Source: Candidatus Woesearchaeota archaeon (lineage in GTDB: Archaea > Nanobdellota > Nanobdellia > Woesearchaeales > SKGA01). From it: a stretch of 56,155 nt of DNA. Positions 17,415 to 25,827 of the stretch are shown in pieces. How positions within the stretch are numbered: the stretch's first letter is position 1; every line of letters begins with the position of its first letter. A model generated the notes under the pieces. It was not told where the DNA came from. It saw nothing but the letters and a program-made list of their open reading frames with translations, and did no database searches. The stretch is from contig JAIPJP010000004.1 of assembly GCA_021734105.1 (NCBI GenBank), forward strand, positions 1 through 56,155, given 5' to 3'. The position numbers and the translations under genes are program-made.

Positions 17415-17462
17415 ACACTACATATAGTGGACAGGAAATGTGTGAAACACTATCCCTAGTGT
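17415..17462. promoter_or_regulatory. Tandem NrdR-box-like pair upstream of cobalamin adenosyltransferase
   Basis: Box 1 ACACTACATATAGTGG (17415-17430) and box 2 ACACTATCCCTAGTGT (17447-17462) match the bacterial NrdR-box consensus acaCwAtATaTwGtgt, the first almost perfectly. Start-to-start distance is 32 bp, about three helical turns. The TATA box at 17382-17394 puts the transcription start at box 1, so bound protein would block initiation. The same arrangement occurs upstream of nrdJ at 21409-21456. Confidence 0.8.
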
Positions 17463-17502
17463 TTTTCCTGTGGAATGAAAAAACGCATGTGAGGCGGTAT
17501 AA

Positions 17503-18066
17503 ACGGCAATAACAACAAAAATCGGCGATAAAGGGAAAACAAATATACTTTTTGGGCACCAAGTAGAAAAAACAAGCCCTATTTTAGAAGTAGCAGGAAC
17601 AGTAGACGAACTAAACGCTGCAATTGGCGTAGCGCGAGCCCATGTGGTCGCCCCAGGCATTAAAGAAGAATTATTAAATCTTCAACACGCACTCTTTGTT
17701 ATCGGCGCAGAAGTAGCAACGCTACAAGAAGACTTTCCAAAACTGAAACGAAACATTAACACAGAAAATATTACCCGCATCGAAGAAGACATTAACGAAC
17801 TAGAAAAATACAACGATATTGACAATTGGTTTATCCCGGGCGAATCCCCAAGTTCAGCACAATTAGAACTTGCACGAACCATTGCAAGACGATTAGAACG
17901 ACGACTACTTCACGTCGAGCATCATAACGAGCACACACGTATTTTTGTAAACAGACTCTCTGATTATTTATGGCTACTTAGTCAAAAAGAAGAATATTAT
18001 ATTCGCGGCATCGAGCGAAAAAGTACTGAAGAAGCAAAAGCAAAAGAACAACAAACAACGATTTAA
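17503..18066 (+). CDS. PduO-type cob(I)alamin adenosyltransferase with ACG start
   Basis: 187 aa reading AITTKIGDKGKTNILFG at the N-terminus, the ATP-binding signature of PduO-type adenosyltransferases, then EVAGTVDELNAAIGVAR and the C-terminal ARTIARRLERRLL motif. No ATG, GTG or TTG exists between the in-frame TAA at 17500-17502 and the conserved start. The codon at the expected Met is ACG (17503), with GAGG 8 nt upstream. Starting at ATG 17644 would delete the active-site N-terminus. It makes adenosylcobalamin, the cofactor of the class II reductase nearby, and shares NrdR-box-like sites with it. Confidence 0.82.
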   Translation, partial: TAITTKIGDKGKTNILFGHQVEKTSPILEVAGTVDELNAAIGVARAHVVAPGIKEELLNLQHALFVIGAEVATLQEDFPKLKRNINTENITRIEEDINELEKYNDIDNWFIPGESPSSAQLELARTIARRLERRLLHVEHHNEHTRIFVNRLSDYLWLLSQKEEYYIRGIERKSTEEAKAKEQQTTI

Positions 18067-18119
18067 GAAATCGTTGTAAGTCAAGCAAAGCTTAACAAAA
18101 CGACAATCTAAAATTGTCG
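18055..18119. terminator. Two hairpins after the adenosyltransferase gene
   Basis: A 10-bp stem ACAACGATTT / AAATCGTTGT with a 3-nt loop (18055-18077) spans the stop codon. A second stem CGACAAT / ATTGTCG is at 18101-18119. No T-tract follows, so they may be mRNA-stability elements or DNA sites rather than terminators. Confidence 0.45.
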
Positions 18120-18157
18120 AAGTTCACACTACGTGTAAACAGACCACCATCTAAATA

Positions 18158-18922
18158 TTATAGTCGGTCAACTTCACTTGCAAGCTCAGTAAACGAAGGA
18201 CGATACGCAGGATTCTGTGCAGAACACGCCCCTAACAACCTATCAAGTTTAACATCCATCGATTTATAACAAAACTTAATGGTCTTGGCAAGACTAAACA
18301 CAGAACTCTTCTCAGAAACAAAACCACCACGCAATACTTCTGGAGCCCAATGATATTGTATCATCCGCTCATTAAAATAATCATGCTCTGGACGAACATG
18401 CGGCGTTGCAATAGAAGGATCAACAAAATATATACGATCAGCCTTCACCACATTTCCAAAATTTAAATCAAGATGAAACACGTGTTGTTTGCTTAATTCC
18501 ACACCACACTCCACCATTTCTTTCACATCTTTATGAGTGAGATTCTCTTTTTCTCTAAACACATCTTTTGCTTCTGGAATCCAAGGAATAAGACCATACA
18601 AAAACGTATCAGCAGAAACCACAGAACGAGGCATTGTTGTAAGCTTTGCAGGAGATAAATCCATAAACAAATCTTGTGTAGATATCTTCATTCCAGAGTA
18701 AGGTGGCTTTTCTGACACACCCAATCGTTTAGGCACATACAACGCATCATCTAAAGAAAATACTGGAATAACATCACAACGCCGATGATCATGCTGTTTC
18801 ATAAACGCTTCATCAGATTTATACAATTCATGCTTCCAGTCCAGCATCGCAACAATTGCATCTAAAGGAAACGAATCATCGTTGGGTAATAAACGAAAAG
18901 GAACTAACATACAACAAGACAA
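18158..18922 (-). CDS. Eukaryotic-like protein kinase with reduced N-lobe
   Basis: 254 aa. Catalytic loop HLDLNFGN (150-157), DFG replaced by VDPS (167-170), an APE-like WAPEVL near 193 and a C-lobe YRPSF resembling the conserved subdomain XI Arg. The N-terminal part has no clear glycine loop, so activity is uncertain; Asp152 and Asn157 are preserved. The N-terminus MSCCMLVPF is Cys-rich and may not be the true start. It lies alone between the adenosyltransferase and reductase genes. Target unknown. Confidence 0.6.
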   Translation of the reverse strand: MSCCMLVPFRLLPNDDSFPLDAIVAMLDWKHELYKSDEAFMKQHDHRRCDVIPVFSLDDALYVPKRLGVSEKPPYSGMKISTQDLFMDLSPAKLTTMPRSVVSADTFLYGLIPWIPEAKDVFREKENLTHKDVKEMVECGVELSKQHVFHLDLNFGNVVKADRIYFVDPSIATPHVRPEHDYFNERMIQYHWAPEVLRGGFVSEKSSVFSLAKTIKFCYKSMDVKLDRLLGACSAQNPAYRPSFTELASEVDRL

Positions 18923-18993
18923 ATGACCATCAAGTTATAAAATAAACGATTAAAAAAAAAGAAATAGAAAAAAAATATCAAAGAAACATATTT

Positions 18994-19068
18994 ATTTCAT
19001 ATCACAGCCGCGGCAAAACAAGTCTTGCCTGGGTTACTCAATGAAATTTCATTTCATATCACAGCCGC
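18994..19068. repeat. Direct repeat of the nrdJ 3' end
   Basis: An identical 18-nt sequence ATTTCATATCACAGCCGC occurs at 18994-19011 and at 19051-19068. Both encode the minus-strand tail (G)CDMK plus stop; the outer copy reads FCRGCDMK. It is a relic of a duplicated or displaced gene end. Confidence 0.8.
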
Positions 19069-21391
19069 CTTTAAAGCCACAACCAGCATCACATTCTGTG
19101 CAACCACCAATCTTAGCCATGGTGCCTTTCTTACATATTGGGCAACGCTCGCCAACCTCAGAGCCATAAATAACAGTGTCCTGCGTTTCTGGGTTCGGCT
19201 TAACAGACTCCTGCGTTTCTGGGTTCGGCTTAACAGACTCCTGCGTTTCTTTTGTTTCTGGCGCTTGCGAAGAAGAACCTTTATGCGCAGCATTCTTCTC
19301 CTCAGTCTTAGCATCAGTTGTTAAAATTTGCTCGTCACGAGAACCATCACGATAAATAGTCACGCCCTTACAACCAAGATCAAACGCATATTCATACAAC
19401 TTCATCGTCTGCTCAACCGTAAAGTTACCTGGCACGTTAGCCGTCTTTGAAATAGAAGAGTCAGTCCATTTTTGAATGGTTGCTTGAATTTCTACATGGT
19501 CTTCCGGCGCAAGATCCATAGCGCTCACAAAGAACTCAGGTAAACTGCCATCATCACCTTTTTTGTACTCTTTAGCAAGGTCGATTTCCACCTCGTGAAA
19601 ACCAAGGCGACTTTGTTGATAATACTTAAACGCATAAAACGGCTCAATACCAGTAGATGTTCCCACCATAGAACCAACTGTTCCTGTCGGTGCTTGCGTT
19701 GTTAACGTCACATTGCGAATACCATTTTTTTGCACGGCATCACGCACCTCCTGCGGCATTGTTTTCATAAAACCACTTTCCAAGAATTTTTCCTTATCAA
19801 AATAAGCAAAAGAACCCTTCTCTTTAGCCAACTCACTAGAAGCGAGATATGCAATGGTGGTGATTTTTTTGTAGAGCTTGTCAACAAACTCGCTTGCAGC
19901 TTTACTCCCAAATCGCAAACGAAGACGAATAAGAACTTCAGCAAGACCGAGTGTTCCACAACCAACACGACGCTCAGCAAGTTGGTTTTCTTTATTTTCT
20001 TCAAAAATATACGGTGTTAAATCAATAACGTTATCAAGAAACCGAGTAAGCGTTGCTGTTGACTCTTCTAATGCGTCCCAATCAAACTCATACACCGGAC
20101 CAACAGCATCATCACCAGTTTTATACACGAAATTATTAAGCGCTAAATGACCTAAATTACACACTCCCCACGCAGGAAGACCTTGCTCACCACACGGATT
20201 AGTGCAAATAATATTGTTGTAATAATAAGAATTACTTAAATCGTTGTAGCGACCAGAGAACACGATACCAGGCTCGGCACTCTTCCAAGCAGAGCCAATG
20301 AGTTTATGCCATAATTCTTTTGCACGAACAGTTTTATGCACAGCGGTTTTATACCCCTTAGCTTTCCAGCCAAGTAAATCGCCATCCCACTCCGTATCAT
20401 ATTTCTTTTTGGTTTCTGCGTCTGCAATATCGGGAAATTCTAAAGGCCAATCTGCATCATCTTTCACAGCTTGCATAAATTCGTTAGACACGAGTACTGA
20501 AATATTTGCATTATCTAAAAAACCAATTTGGTGCTTGGAACTAATAAATTCCTCAACATCAGGATGCCAATCAGCAAGCATGAGCATGAGCGCGCCACGA
20601 CGAGAGCCGCCTTGCTCAATAAGACCTGTTGCATTCGAATATAAATTTCCCCAGGACACAGAACCACTAGACTTTCCATTCACGCCTTTGATATACGCGT
20701 ACCGCGGTCGAAGCGTAGATAGATTAATACCGACACCACCGCCACGACTAAAAATTTCTACCATTTGATAGAGTGTGTCTTTGATAATAGACTCTCGAGA
20801 ATCACCAGGAGACGGAATAACATAACAATTATAGAGCGTTAAGTTTGACGTGTATTTACCCGTTTCATCAACATTAGCACCAGCCATAATTCGTCCAGCA
20901 GGTTGAATATATCCTTTGAGTAATGCTCGGGTGAATTTTTTCTCATACAAATCTTTATCCTCTTCAACACTTGCAACTGCTCGACCCACACGCCCATAGG
21001 CATCATAAATACTCTCTATAGGTTTATCGCATTGTAGTTTGCTTACGAGCAAAGGATTTTTATCATCAACATAAACACCAGTAATCATACGAATAGCCCA
21101 CTCATTACCTTTGTCTGCAACAATAATACCTAAGTCTTTTTTTGGATATTTAGGATGATCTTTTGAAACGGCAACAACGAGGTCTCCAACAGTAATATTT
21201 TCTCGAAGATCTTTAATTGCGTAGCGGTCCATAAAAATAATAAGACCCATCTCCTTAAGATACGTTGAATTATTAAGAATATCAGCTGCTTTTGTTGTAA
21301 GTGGTACGCCTTCTGCTTTGAGCGTAGTTACTAGCTCCACGTCTGTTGTTTTCCTCTGTAAATTACTTCCCGAATTTTTTTTTAAATCCAT
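19049..21391 (-). CDS. nrdJ: Adenosylcobalamin-dependent (class II) ribonucleotide reductase
   Basis: About 780 aa. The active-site motif TNPCGEQ (Asn, thiyl-radical Cys and Glu, near residue 400) is intact. A Cys in LYNCYVIP and one in GVCNLG supply the redox pair, APTGTVGSMVGTSTGIEP is the phosphate-binding loop, and the C-terminal tail RCPICKKG...GCTECDAGCGFKGGCDMK carries the redox cysteines typical of B12-dependent enzymes. I prefer ATG 21391 (GGTG upstream) to GTG 21412, which overlaps a regulatory box. It reduces NDPs or NTPs to deoxy forms. A Pro-rich linker of tandem repeats precedes the tail. Confidence 0.92.
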   Translation of the reverse strand: MDLKKNSGSNLQRKTTDVELVTTLKAEGVPLTTKAADILNNSTYLKEMGLIIFMDRYAIKDLRENITVGDLVVAVSKDHPKYPKKDLGIIVADKGNEWAIRMITGVYVDDKNPLLVSKLQCDKPIESIYDAYGRVGRAVASVEEDKDLYEKKFTRALLKGYIQPAGRIMAGANVDETGKYTSNLTLYNCYVIPSPGDSRESIIKDTLYQMVEIFSRGGGVGINLSTLRPRYAYIKGVNGKSSGSVSWGNLYSNATGLIEQGGSRRGALMLMLADWHPDVEEFISSKHQIGFLDNANISVLVSNEFMQAVKDDADWPLEFPDIADAETKKKYDTEWDGDLLGWKAKGYKTAVHKTVRAKELWHKLIGSAWKSAEPGIVFSGRYNDLSNSYYYNNIICTNPCGEQGLPAWGVCNLGHLALNNFVYKTGDDAVGPVYEFDWDALEESTATLTRFLDNVIDLTPYIFEENKENQLAERRVGCGTLGLAEVLIRLRLRFGSKAASEFVDKLYKKITTIAYLASSELAKEKGSFAYFDKEKFLESGFMKTMPQEVRDAVQKNGIRNVTLTTQAPTGTVGSMVGTSTGIEPFYAFKYYQQSRLGFHEVEIDLAKEYKKGDDGSLPEFFVSAMDLAPEDHVEIQATIQKWTDSSISKTANVPGNFTVEQTMKLYEYAFDLGCKGVTIYRDGSRDEQILTTDAKTEEKNAAHKGSSSQAPETKETQESVKPNPETQESVKPNPETQDTVIYGSEVGERCPICKKGTMAKIGGCTECDAGCGFKGGCDMK
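19181..19240. repeat. In-gene 30-bp tandem repeat in nrdJ
   Basis: Two identical 30-bp units (19181-19210, 19211-19240) plus a 10-bp partial unit. They encode two copies of the decapeptide ESVKPNPETQ in the flexible linker before the C-terminal Cys-rich tail. Copy number may vary between strains. Confidence 0.9.
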
Positions 21392-21408
21392 ATACACACC
21401 CATGTTAA

Positions 21409-21456
21409 ACACTATATGTAGTGTCTTCGCTTTACCTTACACACTACATCTAGCAT
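21409..21456. promoter_or_regulatory. Tandem NrdR-box-like pair upstream of nrdJ
   Basis: Box ACACTATATGTAGTGT (21409-21424) is a near-perfect NrdR-box; a weaker ACACTACATCTAGCAT follows at 21441-21456, again 32 bp start to start. On the minus strand a TATA-like TTATTTAAAG (21471-21480) lies about 15-25 nt upstream of the distal box, so the boxes cover the start of transcription. Confidence 0.8.
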
Positions 21457-21538
21457 TGTGAATAGTATTTCTTTAAATAATTAATGTGACTAAAATAGAA
21501 ATATTCGAATATAGATACTTGAACAGTTAGACTACACA

Positions 21539-23332
21539 TTACGTATCTTCTTCGTCTTCAAAAGCAGAAAGACGAGTCTGTTTTTTTGTTGCTAACGCTT
21601 GATCGGCTCTACAACCATCACGATATAACGTTATGCCTTTGCAATGTAAAGTATGTGCTTTCATAATAATTGCTGCAACATCATCTCTTGTTGCTTGATT
21701 GGGCAAATTAATTGTTTTTGAAATAGAATTATCAACAAACTCCTGAAATGTCGCCATAACCATTAAGTGTTCTTCGGGCGCGATATCCATAGCTGTCCGA
21801 TACACCCTTTTAAACGCTTCATCAAGCCAAGAAATCTTTTGGACTGAATCAACAAATTGCAACTGAATTTTAGCAGTCCTATCAACAGGTAACGCGTCAA
21901 TTGCTTCTTTAAACGCCTCATTAAGAATAGTAAATTGCTCACCTTCACTAGTCTTTGTTGTGAAAGAAAACGCATATACTGGCTCAATAGATTGCGACGT
22001 GTGCGCAATAATACTCGTACTGCCTGTTGGCGCAATAGAAGTGATTGTTGCATTACGCATCTGCTTTTTATGAGTTGAATCTTTAAAATCAGTAAATGAA
22101 CCTCGCTGAAGCGCAAGCGCGTGTGACGCATTTCTAGACTCCTCTTTAATAATTGCCATCATAGTTCTAATAACTTCTAAAGATTCCTTAGAACCATAAG
22201 AAATTTCCATTTTAAAAAGTACGTCAGCAAAACCTAATACGCCTAAACCAATTTTTCTTCTCGCTTTTGACTTTGTTTCTAAGATGGGTGTTGGATGTTT
22301 ATGCATGTCAACACAATTATCTAAAAAGTGAACCGCGTTACGAACAATTCGTCGAAGTTTTTGTTCATCAAAAACATATTTTCCACCAACCACAATAAGA
22401 CTTTTAGGCAAATTAAGATGAACATAAGGAACTCCTTCAAAGGATTCTAGTTCATACTGTCCACAAGAACCCGTACAAAGCACCTTTTTTTCTTTAAACG
22501 GATATTTTCTATTCATCTCATCAATAAAAACAACACCAGGATCCCCTGTTTGCCAGGATTGCTCAACAATAGCATCAAATAATAGTTTAGCAGGAATAGT
22601 TCGTACTACTTCACCATTTCGAGGATTAATTAAAGAAAAATCTTTCTCTTCTTTAACTGCATGCATAAACTCATCGGTTAATGCAACAGAGAGATTAAAA
22701 TTTTGAAGAGCTTGTAAATCATGTTTCGCCTCAATAAATGACATCACATCGGGATGAGAAATATGAAGAACAGCCATGTTCGCACCACTACGACGACCGC
22801 CCTGAATAATAGCACTAAATGAGGTATCAAAAATTTTCATCACACTCATAGGACCAAACGCAACATTTTTCATTCCTGAAACAGAATCTTTTCGCGGACG
22901 AATTTTTGAAAAACTAAAACCAACACCACCGCCGTGTTGTTGAATGGTTGCACCAAGTTTTAAAACATCGAAAATTTCCTCAACAGAATCAGGCACATCA
23001 AGAGCATGATCAGAACATAAAAATTGTAACGTATTACCTGCATTCATCAAAATTGGCGATGCAGGAACAAAATCCATCTCCACTAAATGATCAAAAAAAA
23101 TACTTTGAACACCAACAACATTCCCACCATATTTTTTATCGGCTTGCGCAATATTTTTAGCAACGCGAAAAAACATACCAACAGGATCTTCAACAATATT
23201 ACCATCTGCATCTCGCTTTAAATACCGTATCTTCAGTAAATCAAGCGCACTAGGACTCAAATTAAGCTTTCGTCTATACTCTTTATACTTAGGAATACTT
23301 TCTTCATAGCCGGGCGGCAAAACCTCCTCCAT
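21539..23332 (-). CDS. Class II ribonucleotide reductase paralogue with altered active site
   Basis: 597 aa with a clear NrdJ barrel: GGGVGFSFSKIRPR, QGGRRSGANMAVL, GLGVLGFADVLFKM, APTGSTSIIAHTSQSIEPVYAF and ITLYRDGCR. The active-site motif reads TGSCGQ (near 290) instead of TNPCGE, so the conserved Asn and Glu are replaced and only the radical Cys remains. The second redox Cys position reads EGVPYV, and the Cys-rich C-terminal tail is absent. It has no NrdR-box-like pair and lies 126 bp upstream of nrdJ. It could be a diverged reductase, a regulatory partner or a decaying copy. Confidence 0.8.
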   Translation of the reverse strand: MEEVLPPGYEESIPKYKEYRRKLNLSPSALDLLKIRYLKRDADGNIVEDPVGMFFRVAKNIAQADKKYGGNVVGVQSIFFDHLVEMDFVPASPILMNAGNTLQFLCSDHALDVPDSVEEIFDVLKLGATIQQHGGGVGFSFSKIRPRKDSVSGMKNVAFGPMSVMKIFDTSFSAIIQGGRRSGANMAVLHISHPDVMSFIEAKHDLQALQNFNLSVALTDEFMHAVKEEKDFSLINPRNGEVVRTIPAKLLFDAIVEQSWQTGDPGVVFIDEMNRKYPFKEKKVLCTGSCGQYELESFEGVPYVHLNLPKSLIVVGGKYVFDEQKLRRIVRNAVHFLDNCVDMHKHPTPILETKSKARRKIGLGVLGFADVLFKMEISYGSKESLEVIRTMMAIIKEESRNASHALALQRGSFTDFKDSTHKKQMRNATITSIAPTGSTSIIAHTSQSIEPVYAFSFTTKTSEGEQFTILNEAFKEAIDALPVDRTAKIQLQFVDSVQKISWLDEAFKRVYRTAMDIAPEEHLMVMATFQEFVDNSISKTINLPNQATRDDVAAIIMKAHTLHCKGITLYRDGCRADQALATKKQTRLSAFEDEEDT

Positions 23333-23375
23333 GAAGAATCTAAAGATAAGCTGCTATAAAAATATTTGTAAAGAT

Positions 23376-24132
23376 TTACTCAAAAAGAGAAGATTTTTCC
23401 CATAACATGAGCGCATAATGGCTAAAAGCACTAACAAGATCTGCGTCAGAAATATGCATATTTACTTGCTCAGACAGGTCTTTTCTTTTTAACGTCACCT
23501 TACACTGGGCATTATCCGCCATAACTAAAGAGAAGTTTTCCAAAGGATAAAAACGAGCCTGCACACCAAACTCAACACATTTGCTGGCGAGAAATCGAGT
23601 TCTTTGATTATCATCACCAAAAATTATTCGCGCATTAATATTTTTTTCTCCGAGCAAACGAAAAAGTTTTACTGCTCGATGTAAAGATTTTTGTTTTCTA
23701 AATCCCCAACCAACAACGTAAAAAGAGGATTTTGCTTGTTCTAGTAATGAGAAAGAAAGATCTAGGGAGGCTTTTGCTCCTGAAAAAAGCTCGACGGGGT
23801 CGGGCTCTTTAACGAGTCGTTGTTCTTTTAAACGATGCAATTTTGGAGCAAGTTTGTCTTGCAACACAAAAAGATTTGCTGATTGCTTTTCTGCAAGATG
23901 TTTTAAGGCAATACGAGGAGCAATGACTTCATAACGCTTCACATCAGCCCCAAAAGACTTTATTAAGCCCTTCTCTTCAAGAAGTTTTAAATTAGGATAA
24001 ATAGCTGTTAAAGGCACTGTTGTAAATTTTGAAAAGCTCTCTAGCAGAAGACTTGCCCTGTTTTACTAGCGTTTCATACACCTTAATCTCATAGCCCGTT
24101 AAGCCAAATAATTTTAATTCTTCAAACGACAT
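23376..24132 (-). pseudogene. TrmB-family transcription regulator with a frameshift
   Basis: The downstream frame (from about 24030) reads VPLTAIYPNLKLLEEKGLIKSFG and continues to 23376 with a TrmB-like effector region (SSFYVVGWGFRKQ). The N-terminal HTH half, MSFEELKLFGLTGYEIKVYETLVKQGKSSARE, starts at ATG 24132 in another frame. Removing one T from the TTTT run (AAAA at 24032-24035 on the plus strand) joins them as SSARELSKFTTVPL, which is a standard TrmB HTH. Hence a homopolymer frameshift: mutation or sequencing error. Confidence 0.72.
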
Positions 24133-24187
24133 TAATAATTTTAAATTAATAGTCATATAAAAAAGTTACTGTGCGCGTCAGTATAGT

Positions 24188-24757
24188 ATGAAACACAACA
24201 TGCCCAAAGGAACTTATTTAGTTGACATGGACGGCGTCCTTGCAGACTATGTTGGAAAATACAACGAAAAATGGCTTTTAAAATTTCCCCAACGGCCATT
24301 TGTTTCGCGAGAAGCGATGACTAGCCACCAAATTGAAGAACATTACGATAAAAAATATATTGAAGATATTAAAGCAATAAGCCAAGATAAAAAATTCTTT
24401 GCAGAACTTGAAGAATTACCAGGAGCAGTCGAAGGAATTGAACGGCTCTTACATCAAGGAAATGACGTCTACATATGCACGAGTCCAAATATTTTAAACG
24501 ATTATTGTGAACACGGAAAAAAACAATGGGTCAAAGAACATCTCGGTATGTTCTGGGTGAGAAGAATGATTATTACTAAAGACAAAACTCTTGTGCGAGG
24601 AGATTATCTTATCGATGATAAACCAAGGGTTAGCGGAATTATGCAACCAACATGGAAGCAAATACTCTACGACCAACCATACAATAGACAAGAAGAACTA
24701 CAAAACAATAAAAGAATGACATGGCATAAAGGATTATTTACTCTCCAAGGATTTTAA
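24188..24757 (+). CDS. 5'(3')-deoxyribonucleotidase-like HAD phosphatase
   Basis: 189 aa. HAD motif I is [10 protein letters not shown] (Asp13 and Asp15), motif II is ICTSPN, and DDKPR near 153 supplies the motif IV acid, with basic residues RRMIITKDK before it. This is the NT5C layout of (deoxy)nucleoside monophosphatases. Its position near two reductase genes suggests dNMP pool balancing, which is inference. Its 3' end overlaps the convergent yjbQ-like gene by 20 nt. Confidence 0.82.
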   Translation: MKHNMPKGTYLVDMDGVLADYVGKYNEKWLLKFPQRPFVSREAMTSHQIEEHYDKKYIEDIKAISQDKKFFAELEELPGAVEGIERLLHQGNDVYICTSPNILNDYCEHGKKQWVKEHLGMFWVRRMIITKDKTLVRGDYLIDDKPRVSGIMQPTWKQILYDQPYNRQEELQNNKRMTWHKGLFTLQGF

Positions 24758-25151
24758 CGATAACACGTTTTTTTCGCTGACCATCAAATTCAGCATAATA
24801 TAATTGCTCCCACGTTCCCAAGTCTAATTTACCATTCGTTATAGCCATCGTTACTTGATGACCCATGAGTTGCCGTTTTAGATGCGCATCCGCATTATCC
24901 TCACCAGTTTGATGATGTTTATAATCAAGACCATAAGGAGCAAGTTTTTCAAGCCATACAGAAAAATCCTCCAAAAGACCATCCTCTGCATCATTCACAT
25001 AAACAGCTGCAGTAATATGCATGGGATTGACTAAAACTAAACCTTCCTGCACACCTGATTCTCGCACCGCATCTTCTACATCAGCAGTAATATTCAAAAA
25101 ATCATAACGTTTTTCCGTGTTAAAATATAAATATTTTGTAAATGATTTCAT
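24738..25151 (-). CDS. YjbQ/UPF0047 family protein
   Basis: 137 aa from ATG 25151 ([15 protein letters not shown]); the open frame up to 25205 adds an implausible hydrophobic lead. Family signatures are [40 protein letters not shown] and [18 protein letters not shown], with the conserved His and Glu cluster. Bacterial members have weak thiamin-phosphate synthase activity, but the true role is unclear. Confidence 0.87.
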   Translation of the reverse strand: MKSFTKYLYFNTEKRYDFLNITADVEDAVRESGVQEGLVLVNPMHITAAVYVNDAEDGLLEDFSVWLEKLAPYGLDYKHHQTGEDNADAHLKRQLMGHQVTMAITNGKLDLGTWEQLYYAEFDGQRKKRVIVKILGE

Positions 25152-25249
25152 GTTGTTGACTAAATATAAAGAACTATATAAATTCTTGCTAAAGAAAACA
25201 AACATGTAAAAATAATAACAAAAACAAAAGAAATGGCTACACCTATTGA

Positions 25250-25690
25250 TTTTTCATAAGTAGTAGAAAAAAATATGAATTAGCAAAAAAAATAATTATT
25301 CCTTCGCTTATCACAAACGCAGGCATTCATATTCTAATAAGTCTTGAAAACGCTTCCGTAGAACCTCTAGGCTACTTGCTTTTGTTTTTATTAGGCGTGC
25401 ATGCCACACTAGGAGGCATTATCTGGTCAAGCATAATACTATTCACTTCAATGAAAAAAACAATAAAAGAAGACCATATTATCAAAAACACAAAAGACGG
25501 GATGCGACAAAAAACGTTTCGCTACTTTTATTGGGCCTATGCAATTGCCAGCATAATTGGACTGGTAGTAGCAATAACAAAAGATAACGAAGCATATGTT
25601 TACCAAATTCCTATAGCCATTATCTTTGCAGGTTTAATTTTGCGGCTGGTAGATATTATAACAAAAAGAAATAAAAAAACTAATAATTAG
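25250..25690 (+). CDS. Four-TM small membrane protein, start unresolved
   Basis: The frame is open from 25250 and encodes four transmembrane helices ([64 protein letters not shown]). The only usual start in frame is TTG 25376, inside helix 2, which would cut the first helix. An ATG at 25233 (MATPIDFS) is in a different frame and stops at 25257-25259, so a frameshift may have split the gene. No family recognised. It marks the left chromosomal side of the large element. Confidence 0.5.
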   Translation, partial: FFISSRKKYELAKKIIIPSLITNAGIHILISLENASVEPLGYLLLFLLGVHATLGGIIWSSIILFTSMKKTIKEDHIIKNTKDGMRQKTFRYFYWAYAIASIIGLVVAITKDNEAYVYQIPIAIIFAGLILRLVDIITKRNKKTNN

Positions 25691-25827
25691 TCATATTCAA
25701 CGCCTTATTTAAATAATTCGCTTGATGTTGATATAGTTTTCGTTTTAGGAAAAAGGTATGTCTAACATCACGAACTAAGTATTTAACCATCTAATTCTAC
25801 CAAGTTAATAATGAGGTAGGAAAAAAG

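Noticed and set aside
17152-17562. 136-aa minus-strand open frame upstream of the adenosyltransferase
   Set aside because: It covers hairpins, a TATA box and both NrdR-like boxes, has atypical Cys/Tyr/Phe-rich composition, and overlaps the real N-terminus of the plus-strand gene.
19025-19324. Repetitive open frames on both strands over the nrdJ C-terminus
   Set aside because: The apparent repeat peptides are out-of-frame readings of the 30-bp tandem repeat in nrdJ.
21763-22131. 122-aa Arg/Leu-rich open frame inside the second reductase
   Set aside because: Shifted-frame shadow of a well-supported gene with biased composition.
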